From: Clostridium zeae | GTDB taxonomy: Bacteria > Bacillota > Clostridia > Clostridiales > Clostridiaceae | Direction of reading: 5' to 3' | DNA length: 64,000 nucleotides | NCBI RefSeq assembly: GCF_017312485.1 | Contig: NZ_BMBA01000002.1 | Span: 368,287-432,286, forward strand | In this document: positions 33,460-40,946 of the stretch, one piece after another | Layout of the letters: every line of letters starts with the position of its first letter | Numbering within the stretch: the first letter of the stretch is position 1 | Position numbers and translations under genes: made by a program | Notes under the pieces: generated by a model | What the model was told of the DNA's origin: nothing | The model's database searches: none | Seen by the model: the letters and a program-made list of their open reading frames with translations, nothing else

Positions 33460-35190
33460 CTACGCCGTAACTATATACCATATTCGAGGGTAACCATATG
33501 CAAAACTCATATTATTGCTCAAATCTCTTTGCACCCAAGTTGAATGAGCATATAAGAAAAATGTTGCAGTTGCTTTATTTACATAAATATAAGAATTTTC
33601 AAAAGTTATCCCAAAATTGTGTAAAGAGTAAGCTGAATCTAAATATAACGTACCATTGTCGGGTTCAATCCAAAAAGGTGTTACAACAAAGTCTTTATTT
33701 TTAAATTCATCTGGCAATTGAACAGTTATTGTTGAGCCTTCAAAATTTAATGTATCAGCATGGAATAAATAATGATATGATCTTCCTGTCGATCCATTAT
33801 AATTCATAAATCCATTTCCATCAGCTACGGAATAACTTCCATTAGAATGGTTCCATCTAGAATAAGAGTTAGTATGAATAGCTGTATCTCCGCTTCTTCC
33901 CCCTATTCTAAATCCACCATTTGATAAATCAATATCTATTGTTCCATCAATACTTTTTATTTTTCCTGTTATTACAGAACCATCTAAATCAGTTATTAAA
34001 TCACCATCAAAATAGAATGTATGTCCATCATATTTAAATTTATTAGCAAAGTTAAATGTTCCATCATTCATATTAATCCATGTAATTTGATTTTCAGACT
34101 TAAGAACTCCAACTTTTATTAAACTTGCATCTAACTCACCTGTTTTAATGAAGTTAGCTACAATTTCACCATCCATAGTTATCGCCACATTGTAGTCACC
34201 ATTATATCCAGTGCTAGAATATCCAAGACCATTTAAATTATATCTCCATACCTTTGTGGCAGTAGCTATGTCATCTTTATCCATTATAAGTATTTCACCT
34301 TCTCGTTTAACAACATGTCCCCCTAATGCTTCCTTAATCTTATTACCTATGACATAATTATCAGTTGCAACAGTTGCTATTCTATTATTAAGAATATTAC
34401 TTACTGTATATTCACTCTTTACATAATCTCCAAGCTCTAGCTTAGTATACTTTTCTAGCACACAATCATATGTATAAGAAATCAATCTAGCTTTAATATC
34501 TATCCCTAATTTACTGCTATGTATTGTGACTATATCACCTAAATATAATTGCTGAAGTGCTTTTATTTCCTTGTATTCATCAGTCTTTGATAAGTCATCA
34601 AATTCTATTGAAAAGTTTACTGAAGGTCTATCAATATGTTGCTCATTATATAATAAAGCTGCTTGTCTTCTAAGCTCAGTATAAACAGCTTCTTTGTCTG
34701 CATATTCTGTTACTGCATCATCTCTACTAACCTTAATATTAGGAAAATCAATGTGCTTAAATGAAATCTGTGGATAGTTATTGATCAAAGGAGAGTCAAC
34801 ATATTTCTCAGGTAACTCAAGAACATTATCATTTTCATCTCTTCCAGTAACCATTGATCGAGTTACTTCAGTTCCTTCTGTAGATTCTTCTATAGTTATA
34901 AGATTTTCACCTTCAGCAACCTTAAATCCTCTATCTGTACCAAGCTGCTTATATATTCCTATGCTATCTATTCTTCTATCTAACTCTCCACCCCAAATTT
35001 TCAAGAATGAATTATCATCATCTCCCATAATTGCATCAAGGAAATTCTTTCTAATATAATAAGCAGTACCTATCTTATCTATATCACTATAAAAATTGAA
35101 TCTTACAGGACTTTCTGCATGATCTTTCATCCAAGTTAAAGCACCTAATCCATTGGTGCTAGTCGGTCTTACATCTCTTAAGAAATTCCT
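33460..35190 (-). pseudogene. 5'-truncated phage tail protein (prophage endopeptidase tail type)
   Basis: The frame runs from about 35190 to 33460. An ATG at 35130 begins a 556-residue product, but coding sequence in the same frame continues upstream of it (RNFLRDVRPTSTNGLGALTW, then the ATG), so the N-terminus was lost. The rest matches phage tail endopeptidase-type proteins: YYIRKNFLDAIMGDDDNSF, a GDIVTIHSSKLGI block and a C-terminal beta-rich receptor-like part. Immediately upstream the sequence switches to an integrase fragment. A deletion therefore joined the left end of the phage to its tail region. Confidence 0.75.
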
Positions 35191-35309
35191 TGATAGTGAT
35201 CAGTCGTAGCTGGTCTCAAATTTCTAGCTTTACAACTATCGATAAATTCCTCGAAACCTTCGGCAAAAGTTTTGTCATTCTCTCTTTAAATTTTTAATTT
35301 TCTTACCAT
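35191..35309 (-). pseudogene. N-terminal remnant of a tyrosine-recombinase integrase
   Basis: From an ATG at 35309 preceded by AGGTGG, the frame reads MVRKLKI, stop (TAA 35286-35288), then RENDKTFAEGFEEFIDSC and KARNLRPATTDHY. The F-x-x-G-F-E-E-F-I-x-x-C-K-x-R-N-L-x-x-x-T-x-x-x-Y pattern is the start of the SAM-like core-binding domain of phage integrases. It breaks off at about 35190, where the tail gene begins. Its position against the duplicated 3' end of the GGGtGRT gene is where an integrase would be in an integrated phage. Confidence 0.7.
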
Positions 35310-35333
35310 ATGCACCACCTAATTTTGAGAACG

Positions 35334-35378
35334 TAAAAAAGACACGTTCTACTAGTTTATTACTAATAAAACGTGTCT
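35334..35378 (-). terminator. Current terminator of the GGGtGRT gene
   Basis: GACACGTT pairs with AACGTGTC (35341-35348 / 35370-35377) around a 21-base loop, then TTTTTT on the minus strand. It is supplied by prophage-side sequence and differs from the ancestral terminator preserved at R2. Confidence 0.85.
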
Positions 35379-35390
35379 CGTTATTTCAAA

Positions 35391-35495
35391 AAATTGATTA
35401 CTTTGTTAAAGCTTCTTCAATAGCAACTGCTACTGCAACTGTTGCTCCAACCATTGGGTTGTTACCCATTCCGATAAGACCCATCATTTCAACGT
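35391..35495 (-). repeat. R3: att-like repeat forming the 3' end of the intact GGGtGRT gene
   Basis: 105 bp, identical to R2 (27888-27980) except for a 12-bp insertion GCTACTGCAACT-type unit. It diverges from R2 exactly past the TCAATTT after the stop codon on one side and at CAACGT on the other. Confidence 0.85.
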
Positions 35496-36399
35496 GAGCT
35501 GGAACTGATGATGATCCTGCGAATTGTGCATCTGAGTGCATTCTTCCCATAGTATCTGTCATACCGTATGAAGCTGGACCTGCTGCCATGTTGTCTGGGT
35601 GAAGAGTTCTTCCAGTACCACCACCTGATGCAACTGAGAAGTATTTCTTTCCTAGATCAATCATTTCTTTCTTGTATGTTCCAGCAACTGGATGTTGGAA
35701 TCTTGTAGGGTTAGTTGAGTTACCAGTTATTGATACGTCAACGCCTTCTTTGTGCATTATAGCAACACCTTCTCTAACGTCATCTGCACCGTAGCATCTA
35801 ACCTTAGCTCTTGGTCCCTTTGAATAAGCAACTTCTTTAACTATTGCTAATTCTCCAGTATAGTAGTCAAACTTAGTTTGAACATATGTGAATCCATTGA
35901 TTCTTGATATTATTTGAGCTGCATCTTTTCCAAGACCGTTAAGTATAACTCTTAATGGCTCTTTTCTTACTTTGTTAGCTTTTTCAGCTATCTTTATAGC
36001 ACCTTCTGCAGCAGCAAATGATTCATGTCCTGCAAGGAAAGCAAAACATTTAGTTTCTTCGCTTAAAAGCATTGATCCTAGATTACCATGTCCTAGACCA
36101 ACTTTTCTATCATCAGCAACTGATCCTGGGATACAGAATGCTTGTAAACCTTCACCGATTGCTTTTGAAGCATCAGCAGCTTTTGTGCAGTTTGATTTAA
36201 CAGCTATAGCAGCACCTAATACATATGCCCATCCAGCGTTTTCAAATGCTATTGGTTGTGTTTCTCTTACTATAGTATATGGATCAAAACCTAAATCAAC
36301 ACAAAGTTGTCTAGCTTGTTCTAATGATTCTATACCGTATTTTTCTAATACAGGTGTTATTTGTCCTATTCTTCTTTCAAAACTTTCAAATAATGCCAT
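35398..36399 (-). CDS. GGGtGRT family protein
   Basis: A 333-residue cytoplasmic protein of the family named for SGGGTGRTLHP (about residues 251-261). Other conserved blocks are LGHGNLGSMLLSEETKCFAF, ITGNSTNPTRFQHPVAGTYK and MGRMHSDAQFAGSSSVPAHV. The biochemical role of the family is unknown. It always tends to sit beside an IscU/NifU-like scaffold-type gene, as here (27 bp upstream), which suggests Fe-S or metal chemistry. AAGGAGGATAAAGAA precedes the ATG at 36399; an in-frame ATG at 36417 lies before the ribosome site. The 3' end is the apparent phage attachment site; it still encodes a full-length C-terminus. Codon use suggests high expression. Confidence 0.88.
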   Translation of the reverse strand: MALFESFERRIGQITPVLEKYGIESLEQARQLCVDLGFDPYTIVRETQPIAFENAGWAYVLGAAIAVKSNCTKAADASKAIGEGLQAFCIPGSVADDRKVGLGHGNLGSMLLSEETKCFAFLAGHESFAAAEGAIKIAEKANKVRKEPLRVILNGLGKDAAQIISRINGFTYVQTKFDYYTGELAIVKEVAYSKGPRAKVRCYGADDVREGVAIMHKEGVDVSITGNSTNPTRFQHPVAGTYKKEMIDLGKKYFSVASGGGTGRTLHPDNMAAGPASYGMTDTMGRMHSDAQFAGSSSVPAHVEMMGLIGMGNNPMVGATVAVAVAIEEALTK

Positions 36400-36425
36400 T
36401 TCTTTATCCTCCTTCATCCACTTAA

Positions 36426-37118
36426 TTATGCATGTCTTGGGTCAATTACTTTAGCAGCGTCATCGAATCTTCCGTATTGTCCTGTTGCACCTTCTAAAGC
36501 TTCTTGAGCATCTTTACCCTTAGCTATAGCTTCCATCATTTTTCCTAGGTTAACAAACTTGTATCCGATTATTTCTCCAGCTTCATCTAAAGCTACATTA
36601 GTAACATAACCTTCAGCCATTTCAAGGTATCTTGGACCCTTAGCTAATGTTCCGTACATAGTACCAACTTGGCTTCTAAGTCCTTTTCCTAGGTCTTCAA
36701 GACCTGCACCTATTGGAAGTCCGCCTTCTGAGAAAGCACTTTGTGATCTTCCGTAAACTATTTGAAGGAATAATTCTCTCATAGCTGTATTTATAGCATC
36801 ACAAACTAAATCTGTGTTTAATGCTTCTAATATAGTCTTTCCAGGTAATATTTCAGATGCCATAGCAGCTGAGTGAGTCATACCTGAACATCCTATTGTT
36901 TCAACTAAAGCCTCTTGGATTATACCATCCTTAACATTTAAAGTTAATTTACAAGCTCCTTGTTGAGGTGCACACCAGCCTACTCCGTGAGTTAATGCTG
37001 ATATATCAGTAACTTCTTTTGCTTGTACCCATCTTCCTTCTACAGGAATTGGAGCTGCTCCATGATTAGGGCCTTTTGCAACTACACACATTTCTTCAAC
37101 TTCTTTTGAATACATCAT
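36426..37118 (-). CDS. IscU/NifU-like iron-sulfur scaffold-type protein
   Basis: A 230-residue protein with the IscU-like pattern VETIGCSGMTHSAAMASEILPGKTILEAL and three candidate ligand cysteines (CAPQQGAC, GCSG, LVCDAI). The C-terminal half (GSLPIGAG-like segment then EMAEGYVTNVALDEAGEIIG) is particular to the GGGtGRT-linked subgroup. It probably binds an Fe-S cluster or metal and works with the GGGtGRT protein encoded next, but that is inference from gene pairing. AAGGAGGAG precedes the ATG. A long non-coding leader with a candidate structured RNA lies upstream, which suggests regulation at the transcript level. Confidence 0.82.
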   Translation of the reverse strand: MMYSKEVEEMCVVAKGPNHGAAPIPVEGRWVQAKEVTDISALTHGVGWCAPQQGACKLTLNVKDGIIQEALVETIGCSGMTHSAAMASEILPGKTILEALNTDLVCDAINTAMRELFLQIVYGRSQSAFSEGGLPIGAGLEDLGKGLRSQVGTMYGTLAKGPRYLEMAEGYVTNVALDEAGEIIGYKFVNLGKMMEAIAKGKDAQEALEGATGQYGRFDDAAKVIDPRHA

Positions 37119-37668
37119 TTTGTTTTCTCCTCCTTAATATTAATAAAGATTTTCAAACGCTTGTTGTAGCCTGTATCTAGATAAACGTATGGATTTTAAG
37201 ACACCATTTTAAAATTAATCTAACTCTATATTTCACTAGAAATTAAATTAACTCATAGTAATACTTAACACCATAGCTCGTCCACATATAAAAAATAATT
37301 AATAAGCTACTTCAAAATTTAAGCCTCATATAATGGTCCTCTCAAACTGGGCATTAATAAAAAAGACCAAGGCATTTCACCAGCGGGTTAAAATCAATCC
37401 CACTGGGATAAATTTTGCTACCCACATATATTCTAGCAAAAGTCCTCCTCAGTAACAATATATTTCTAAAAATTTTTCCACAAATTTCGATTATTAGTCT
37501 ATTTGCCCTAAGTAAACTAAGTATTTACAACCATCTTATCTTTGATTTATAAATATATCACTATCCTATTTTATCAATAACCTTATCCATCAAATTTTAA
37601 AATAGTAAATCTAAGCTTTATATTTCAAAGATATACCAGTTTAATCTTAAATCTATTTTTAAATATTC
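37119..37668. other. Long leader region of the scaffold/GGGtGRT operon
   Basis: About 550 bp without genes. It contains the candidate structured RNA at 37359-37446. The rest is AT-rich, with no second obvious hairpin or coding frame. Confidence 0.5.
37359..37446 (-). ncRNA. Candidate structured RNA or leader with intrinsic terminator-like end
   Basis: Read on the minus strand, a closing stem AGGAC (37446-37442) / GUCUU (37367-37363) encloses two hairpins. One is UUUUGCUA / UAGCAAAA (8 bp, loop of 13), the other CCAGUGGG / CCCGCUGG (8 bp with one G-U, loop of 11). A single-stranded UGAAAUGCCUUG follows, then U6. It ends 240 bp before the scaffold-type gene. The G/C-rich patch stands out in AT-rich surroundings. 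It does not match any riboswitch consensus I know. Confidence 0.5.
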
Positions 37669-37868
37669 TTGAAATTAATTGGTTATGCAGGAGATGCTAT
37701 ATGAGCGAGCTATTAGAATTAAATGATTTTTTCAGATGGAGTGGCGTTAATAAACTGTACTGTTCGAACGTAGTGAGTTTACAGTTTTAGCCATGGAATA
37801 TGACAAAATCATATTAATTCTTTGCGTAAGTTCATTAAAGCATCGGATGCATAACCAATTAATTTCAA
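37669..37868. repeat. 200-bp palindromic MITE-like element, copy 1
   Basis: It is bounded by perfect 21-bp terminal inverted repeats (starting TTGAAATTAATTGG, 37669-37689 and 37848-37868). The interior is also largely self-complementary (TTAGAATTAAATGATTTT against AAAATCATATTAATTC; AAACTGTA against TTACAGTTT around a TTCGAACG centre). It has about 93 percent identity to 40725-40924. No transposase frame. Both copies share CACATTGC just outside the right end. Confidence 0.85.
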
Positions 37869-37928
37869 CACATTGCAAATTAGATAAATTGCAGCTTCCA
37901 ATTTTTATTCACAGTACAAAAAAAAGTA

Positions 37929-37957
37929 TTGCAATATATATTTTTTTATGATAATAT
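37929..37957 (+). promoter_or_regulatory. Candidate promoter of tRNA-Leu
   Basis: TTGCAA (37929-37934), a 17-bp spacer and TAATAT (37952-37957), ending 13 bp before the tRNA. Confidence 0.5.
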
Positions 37958-37970
37958 AATCATGTTGCTT

Positions 37971-38052
<82 letters not shown>

Positions 38053-38054
38053 AA

Positions 38055-38086
38055 AAATCACACTTTATTTAAGTGTGATTTTTTTA
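38055..38086. terminator. Bidirectional terminator after tRNA-Leu
   Basis: AAAATCACACTT / AAGTGTGATTTT with T-runs on both strands. It serves the tRNA and the convergent EAL-GGDEF gene. Confidence 0.9.
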
Positions 38087-38109
38087 TTTATATGCTATAT
38101 TTAATAGTA

Positions 38110-39900
38110 TTAATTAACTTCGTTTATTAAATAGCAGCTACCATGAATTTTCTTAGCTTCCTTCTTTATTGCAGCAACATATAGCGCAACATCCTCAGGA
38201 TTAGAATAACTCACGAATTTACCATATACACCTGCGATTGAAAGAGACGTAATCGGAAGTTTTTCTTTGTTACCTCTCCTATCTACAGCTTCAATGTATT
38301 TATTATTCCTATCCTTTTCATTAAAAAAATTTAAGATACCTTGGTTAAATTGCTCTATTACTTTGCTGCATAGATTCTTGCATTCTTCAATTGGATTCTC
38401 CAATATACTAACAAAATCATCTCCTCCGATATGTCCCACAAATCCGTTATAAGGAAAAAGCGACTTTATTTCGGTGTTTATTAGTTGAGCAGTATATTTG
38501 ATAATCCTATCTCCATTTTCAAATCCATATGTATCATTGTAAACTTTAAAATTATCTAAATCAAAATAAAGGATACAGTATGTACGCTCTGTTTTAAGAA
38601 TATTATTTATAGTATTTTGTATAACCATATTACCTGGAAGCTCTGTTAGTGGATTAAGTTGTCTAGCATAATTACATTCTAACATCGTATTATAATTAAG
38701 TAAGTTTTTTATAGAAACTACCCCGCAATATTTATCATTATTAGTTACAATAATATAATCATAAATATTTTTTGTTTTTCTAGACATAGCCATTCTTGAC
38801 ACTTCATTAACAGGTGTATGATAATCAACAATTAGTGGATTTTCGTCCATCACTAAAGATATAGGCCGTTTTGTAAACACTGCTACACCAAATTGAGTAG
38901 CAAGAGCAGAATCCAGAGTATGTTTCATTATGAGTCCAACAGGCTTTCCATTCTCTACTATACATGCACCTGCAATATCGTTAAAGTCAAAATACTCTTT
39001 AAGCTCTTTACACTGAGTTGAAGCACTAAAGGTTTTATCATTAGATACAATTTCACCAATATTATTAGAAGTATAATTATTATACATATTTTCTTTTAAT
39101 TTATTGAATCTTATAATTAATTCTTTTACCGGGCCAGGTATATCTAAGAATGTACCTGCAGGTCTACTAATAAAGTATCCTTGTCCTGCATATACCCCTA
39201 AACTTATTAGAGTCTTTAGTTCCTCTTCTGTTTCTATTCCTTCAGCTATAAGTTTCATATTTGTAGACTCCGAAAGTTTCACAAAACATTCTAATAATGA
39301 TTGCTTAAAAGAATCTTTATTTATATCTCTTATTAAATCCATATCGATTTTAACATAATGAGGCTTTGTTTCATTTAACATTTTGAGTCCTGAATAACCC
39401 GAACCCGTATCGTCTATTGCAATTTTATATCCTTGATCCACATAATTGTCAAGAGCTTGCCTAAATCCCTTATAATCTTCTATACATGTCTTCTCAGTTA
39501 TTTCAAAAACTATACAATCTGGGGACATGTTATGCTCTGCTAGAAATTCCTTTGTAAAACCTCTTTTAAATTTTTCATCCTTAAAAATATGGGGATCTAC
39601 ATTTATAAAAAGATATTTATCCTTTTCAAGATTTTCCGCCCTTTCTATAGCCTTTATTCTACATAATTGCTCTAATTCCCAGGTCTTATTGTAAGTTTGA
39701 GCAGACTTAAATAGTTTATCTGGATTTTGTAGTGGCGAGCTTATAGGCCCCCTACTCAAAGCTTCATAGCCTATAATTGCAGCATCTAAAAGTGAAACGA
39801 TAGGTTGATAAACTGTAGAAATATTTTTACTATCAAGTATACTTTTCAATTCAGCCACCTCACTGTAATTTGAAATATCAACTAATCCATTTATCATCAT
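38110..39900 (-). CDS. c-di-GMP regulator with EAL, CBS pair and GGDEF domains
   Basis: A 596-residue cytoplasmic protein. The EAL domain (about 20-265) keeps the phosphodiesterase residues: YEALSRG, FINVDPHIF, VFEITEKT, IDDTGSGYSGL and IAEGIETEEEL. Two CBS motifs (about 290-405) follow; these bind adenine nucleotides in other proteins. The GGDEF domain (about 415-590) has PLTELPGN, LYFDLDNFK and GHIGGDDFVSI, that is GGDDF in place of GGDEF. It probably degrades c-di-GMP, with the CBS pair or a possibly altered GGDEF as sensor. AGAGGAG precedes the ATG. A single gene lying between the two MITE-like copies. Confidence 0.9.
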   Translation of the reverse strand: MMINGLVDISNYSEVAELKSILDSKNISTVYQPIVSLLDAAIIGYEALSRGPISSPLQNPDKLFKSAQTYNKTWELEQLCRIKAIERAENLEKDKYLFINVDPHIFKDEKFKRGFTKEFLAEHNMSPDCIVFEITEKTCIEDYKGFRQALDNYVDQGYKIAIDDTGSGYSGLKMLNETKPHYVKIDMDLIRDINKDSFKQSLLECFVKLSESTNMKLIAEGIETEEELKTLISLGVYAGQGYFISRPAGTFLDIPGPVKELIIRFNKLKENMYNNYTSNNIGEIVSNDKTFSASTQCKELKEYFDFNDIAGACIVENGKPVGLIMKHTLDSALATQFGVAVFTKRPISLVMDENPLIVDYHTPVNEVSRMAMSRKTKNIYDYIIVTNNDKYCGVVSIKNLLNYNTMLECNYARQLNPLTELPGNMVIQNTINNILKTERTYCILYFDLDNFKVYNDTYGFENGDRIIKYTAQLINTEIKSLFPYNGFVGHIGGDDFVSILENPIEECKNLCSKVIEQFNQGILNFFNEKDRNNKYIEAVDRRGNKEKLPITSLSIAGVYGKFVSYSNPEDVALYVAAIKKEAKKIHGSCYLINEVN

Positions 39901-40210
39901 TTAATCTCCTCTTATGTTTAATCACTAATTCTATATGGAAAACCGTATGCATTTAGTTAAAATATAGCATAGGATTATTAATAATATTGATGTTTAAGTT
40001 AACTCTATGTAAAATATATTAGATTCGTTAATTTTTTTCATATTTAGAGCATATGAATATCTATTTTAACCTAAATGGTTACTCTGAGAAATTTTAATAT
40101 ATACTTGAGCAAAATCCTTTCATCAATAAATTAATAAATAAGGTTAGAACTTTATAAAAAAATAAACTATCCAAAATAATTTCAAATTTATTTTGGATAG
40201 TTTCATAAAC
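39901..40210. other. Intergenic region with one terminator
   Basis: About 310 bp: the EAL-GGDEF upstream region and, at 40164-40203, a minus-strand terminator. Nothing else evident. Confidence 0.5.
40164..40203 (-). terminator. Terminator of the 123-residue hypothetical gene
   Basis: A perfect 16-bp stem, AAACTATCCAAAATAA / TTATTTTGGATAGTTT, followed by T-rich sequence on the minus strand. Confidence 0.85.
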
Positions 40211-40582
40211 TTATATTTCTTCTAAAAAATCTTTTAAAGCACCAATAAATTTACCTTCATAATAAGTTTCCAACTTGTGATCCTTTATTTTCACTCTTGT
40301 TTTTGGATCAACCCCATTTTCTATACAATGAGCTGCAAATATACTAATCTGCTTCTTTCCAACAGTATGAGGATCAAGGGCCGGCTCTCCTTCTAGGGTA
40401 TAAAACTCCTCACCATCAAGCTTAACAAACCTCAGAGCACTATCATAATCAATTTCATTTTTATCTTTTGAAGACATTATAAAAGTATGATGAAAATCGT
40501 TTTTTACAGCTGTCATATAATCATAGCTTTCTACATGCCCATCCTTCAATACTACTCCAATAGTCGGCAAATCATTAATCAT
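40211..40582 (-). CDS. Hypothetical soluble protein
   Basis: A 123-residue protein, not recognised. It has a compact alpha/beta look: LPTIGVVLKDGHVESYDYMT, ALRFVKLDGEEFYTLEGEPA, KKQISIFAAHCIENGVDPKT and a final helical YYEGKFIGALKDFLEEI. No signal peptide or membrane segment, one cysteine. GAAAGGAGAG lies 6 bases before the ATG and a perfect terminator follows, so it is a genuine single gene. It lies between the two 200-bp palindromic elements, just left of copy 2. Confidence 0.65.
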   Translation of the reverse strand: MINDLPTIGVVLKDGHVESYDYMTAVKNDFHHTFIMSSKDKNEIDYDSALRFVKLDGEEFYTLEGEPALDPHTVGKKQISIFAAHCIENGVDPKTRVKIKDHKLETYYEGKFIGALKDFLEEI

Positions 40583-40724
40583 TGTAGCTCTCCTTTCATT
40601 TGTAACCCAATTTTTAATTCTAGTCTATATTTAAGCATAGTATTTATCATATCTCATTGTATTTTTTATCGGTAATATTATGCAATTCTTTATACTTATA
40701 CATTAGACCATGTTAAGAATATTA

Positions 40725-40924
40725 TTGAAATTAATTGGTTATGCAGGAGATGCTATACGAGCGAGCAATTAGAATTAAATGATTTTGGCAGATGTAATGG
40801 CGTTAATGAACTGTACTGTTCGAACGTAGTGAGTTTACAGTTTTAGCCATGGAATATGACAAAATCATATTAATTCTTTGCGAATGCTCATTAAAGCATC
40901 GGATGCAAAACCAATTAATTTCAA
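40725..40924. repeat. 200-bp palindromic MITE-like element, copy 2
   Basis: Same orientation and length as 37669-37868. The terminal inverted repeats (40725-40745 and 40904-40924) differ at one base (TGCAAAACC on the right). The TTCGAACGTAGTGAG centre is identical. Differences are scattered substitutions only. Confidence 0.85.
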
Positions 40925-40946
40925 CACATTGCTTTTAACATGGCCT

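Larger units (their letters stand above)
27888..35495. mobile_element. Prophage remnant integrated at the 3' end of the GGGtGRT gene
   Basis: It is bounded by the direct repeats R2 and R3 (the last 93-105 bp of the GGGtGRT coding region). Inside are an integrase N-terminal fossil beside R3, a 5'-truncated tail gene, a small phage-type protein, a secreted repeat protein, a UviB-like holin, an amidase endolysin, a small ATGA-coupled frame, a holin-like peptide, a secreted putative bacteriocin and a nonsense-broken gene. There are no capsid, terminase, replication or repressor genes, so it is a deletion derivative that cannot be self-mobile. Confidence 0.8.

Noticed and set aside
33498-33704. 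Plus-strand 68-codon frame within the tail gene
   Set aside because: Antisense shadow without a ribosome site or similarity to known proteins.
33460-35130. The ATG at 35130 as a genuine tail-gene start
   Set aside because: No Shine-Dalgarno site precedes it, and the same frame continues upstream with typical tail-protein sequence.
25216-35495. R1, R2 and R3 as a CRISPR-like or insertion-sequence repeat set
   Set aside because: There are only three copies, thousands of bases apart and tied to the 3' end of one gene; there are no spacers, cas genes or transposase.
27888-35495. An intact, inducible prophage
   Set aside because: Terminase, capsid, replication and repressor genes are absent, the integrase is a short fossil and the tail gene lacks its start.
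35972-36454. A 160-codon plus-strand frame across the GGGtGRT gene
   Set aside because: It is antisense to a highly conserved, strongly biased coding sequence; open antisense frames are expected there.
37359-37446. Assignment of the structured leader to a known riboswitch class
   Set aside because: I compared it by eye with THF, preQ1, c-di-GMP, SAM, TPP, glycine and fluoride consensus features; none fits.
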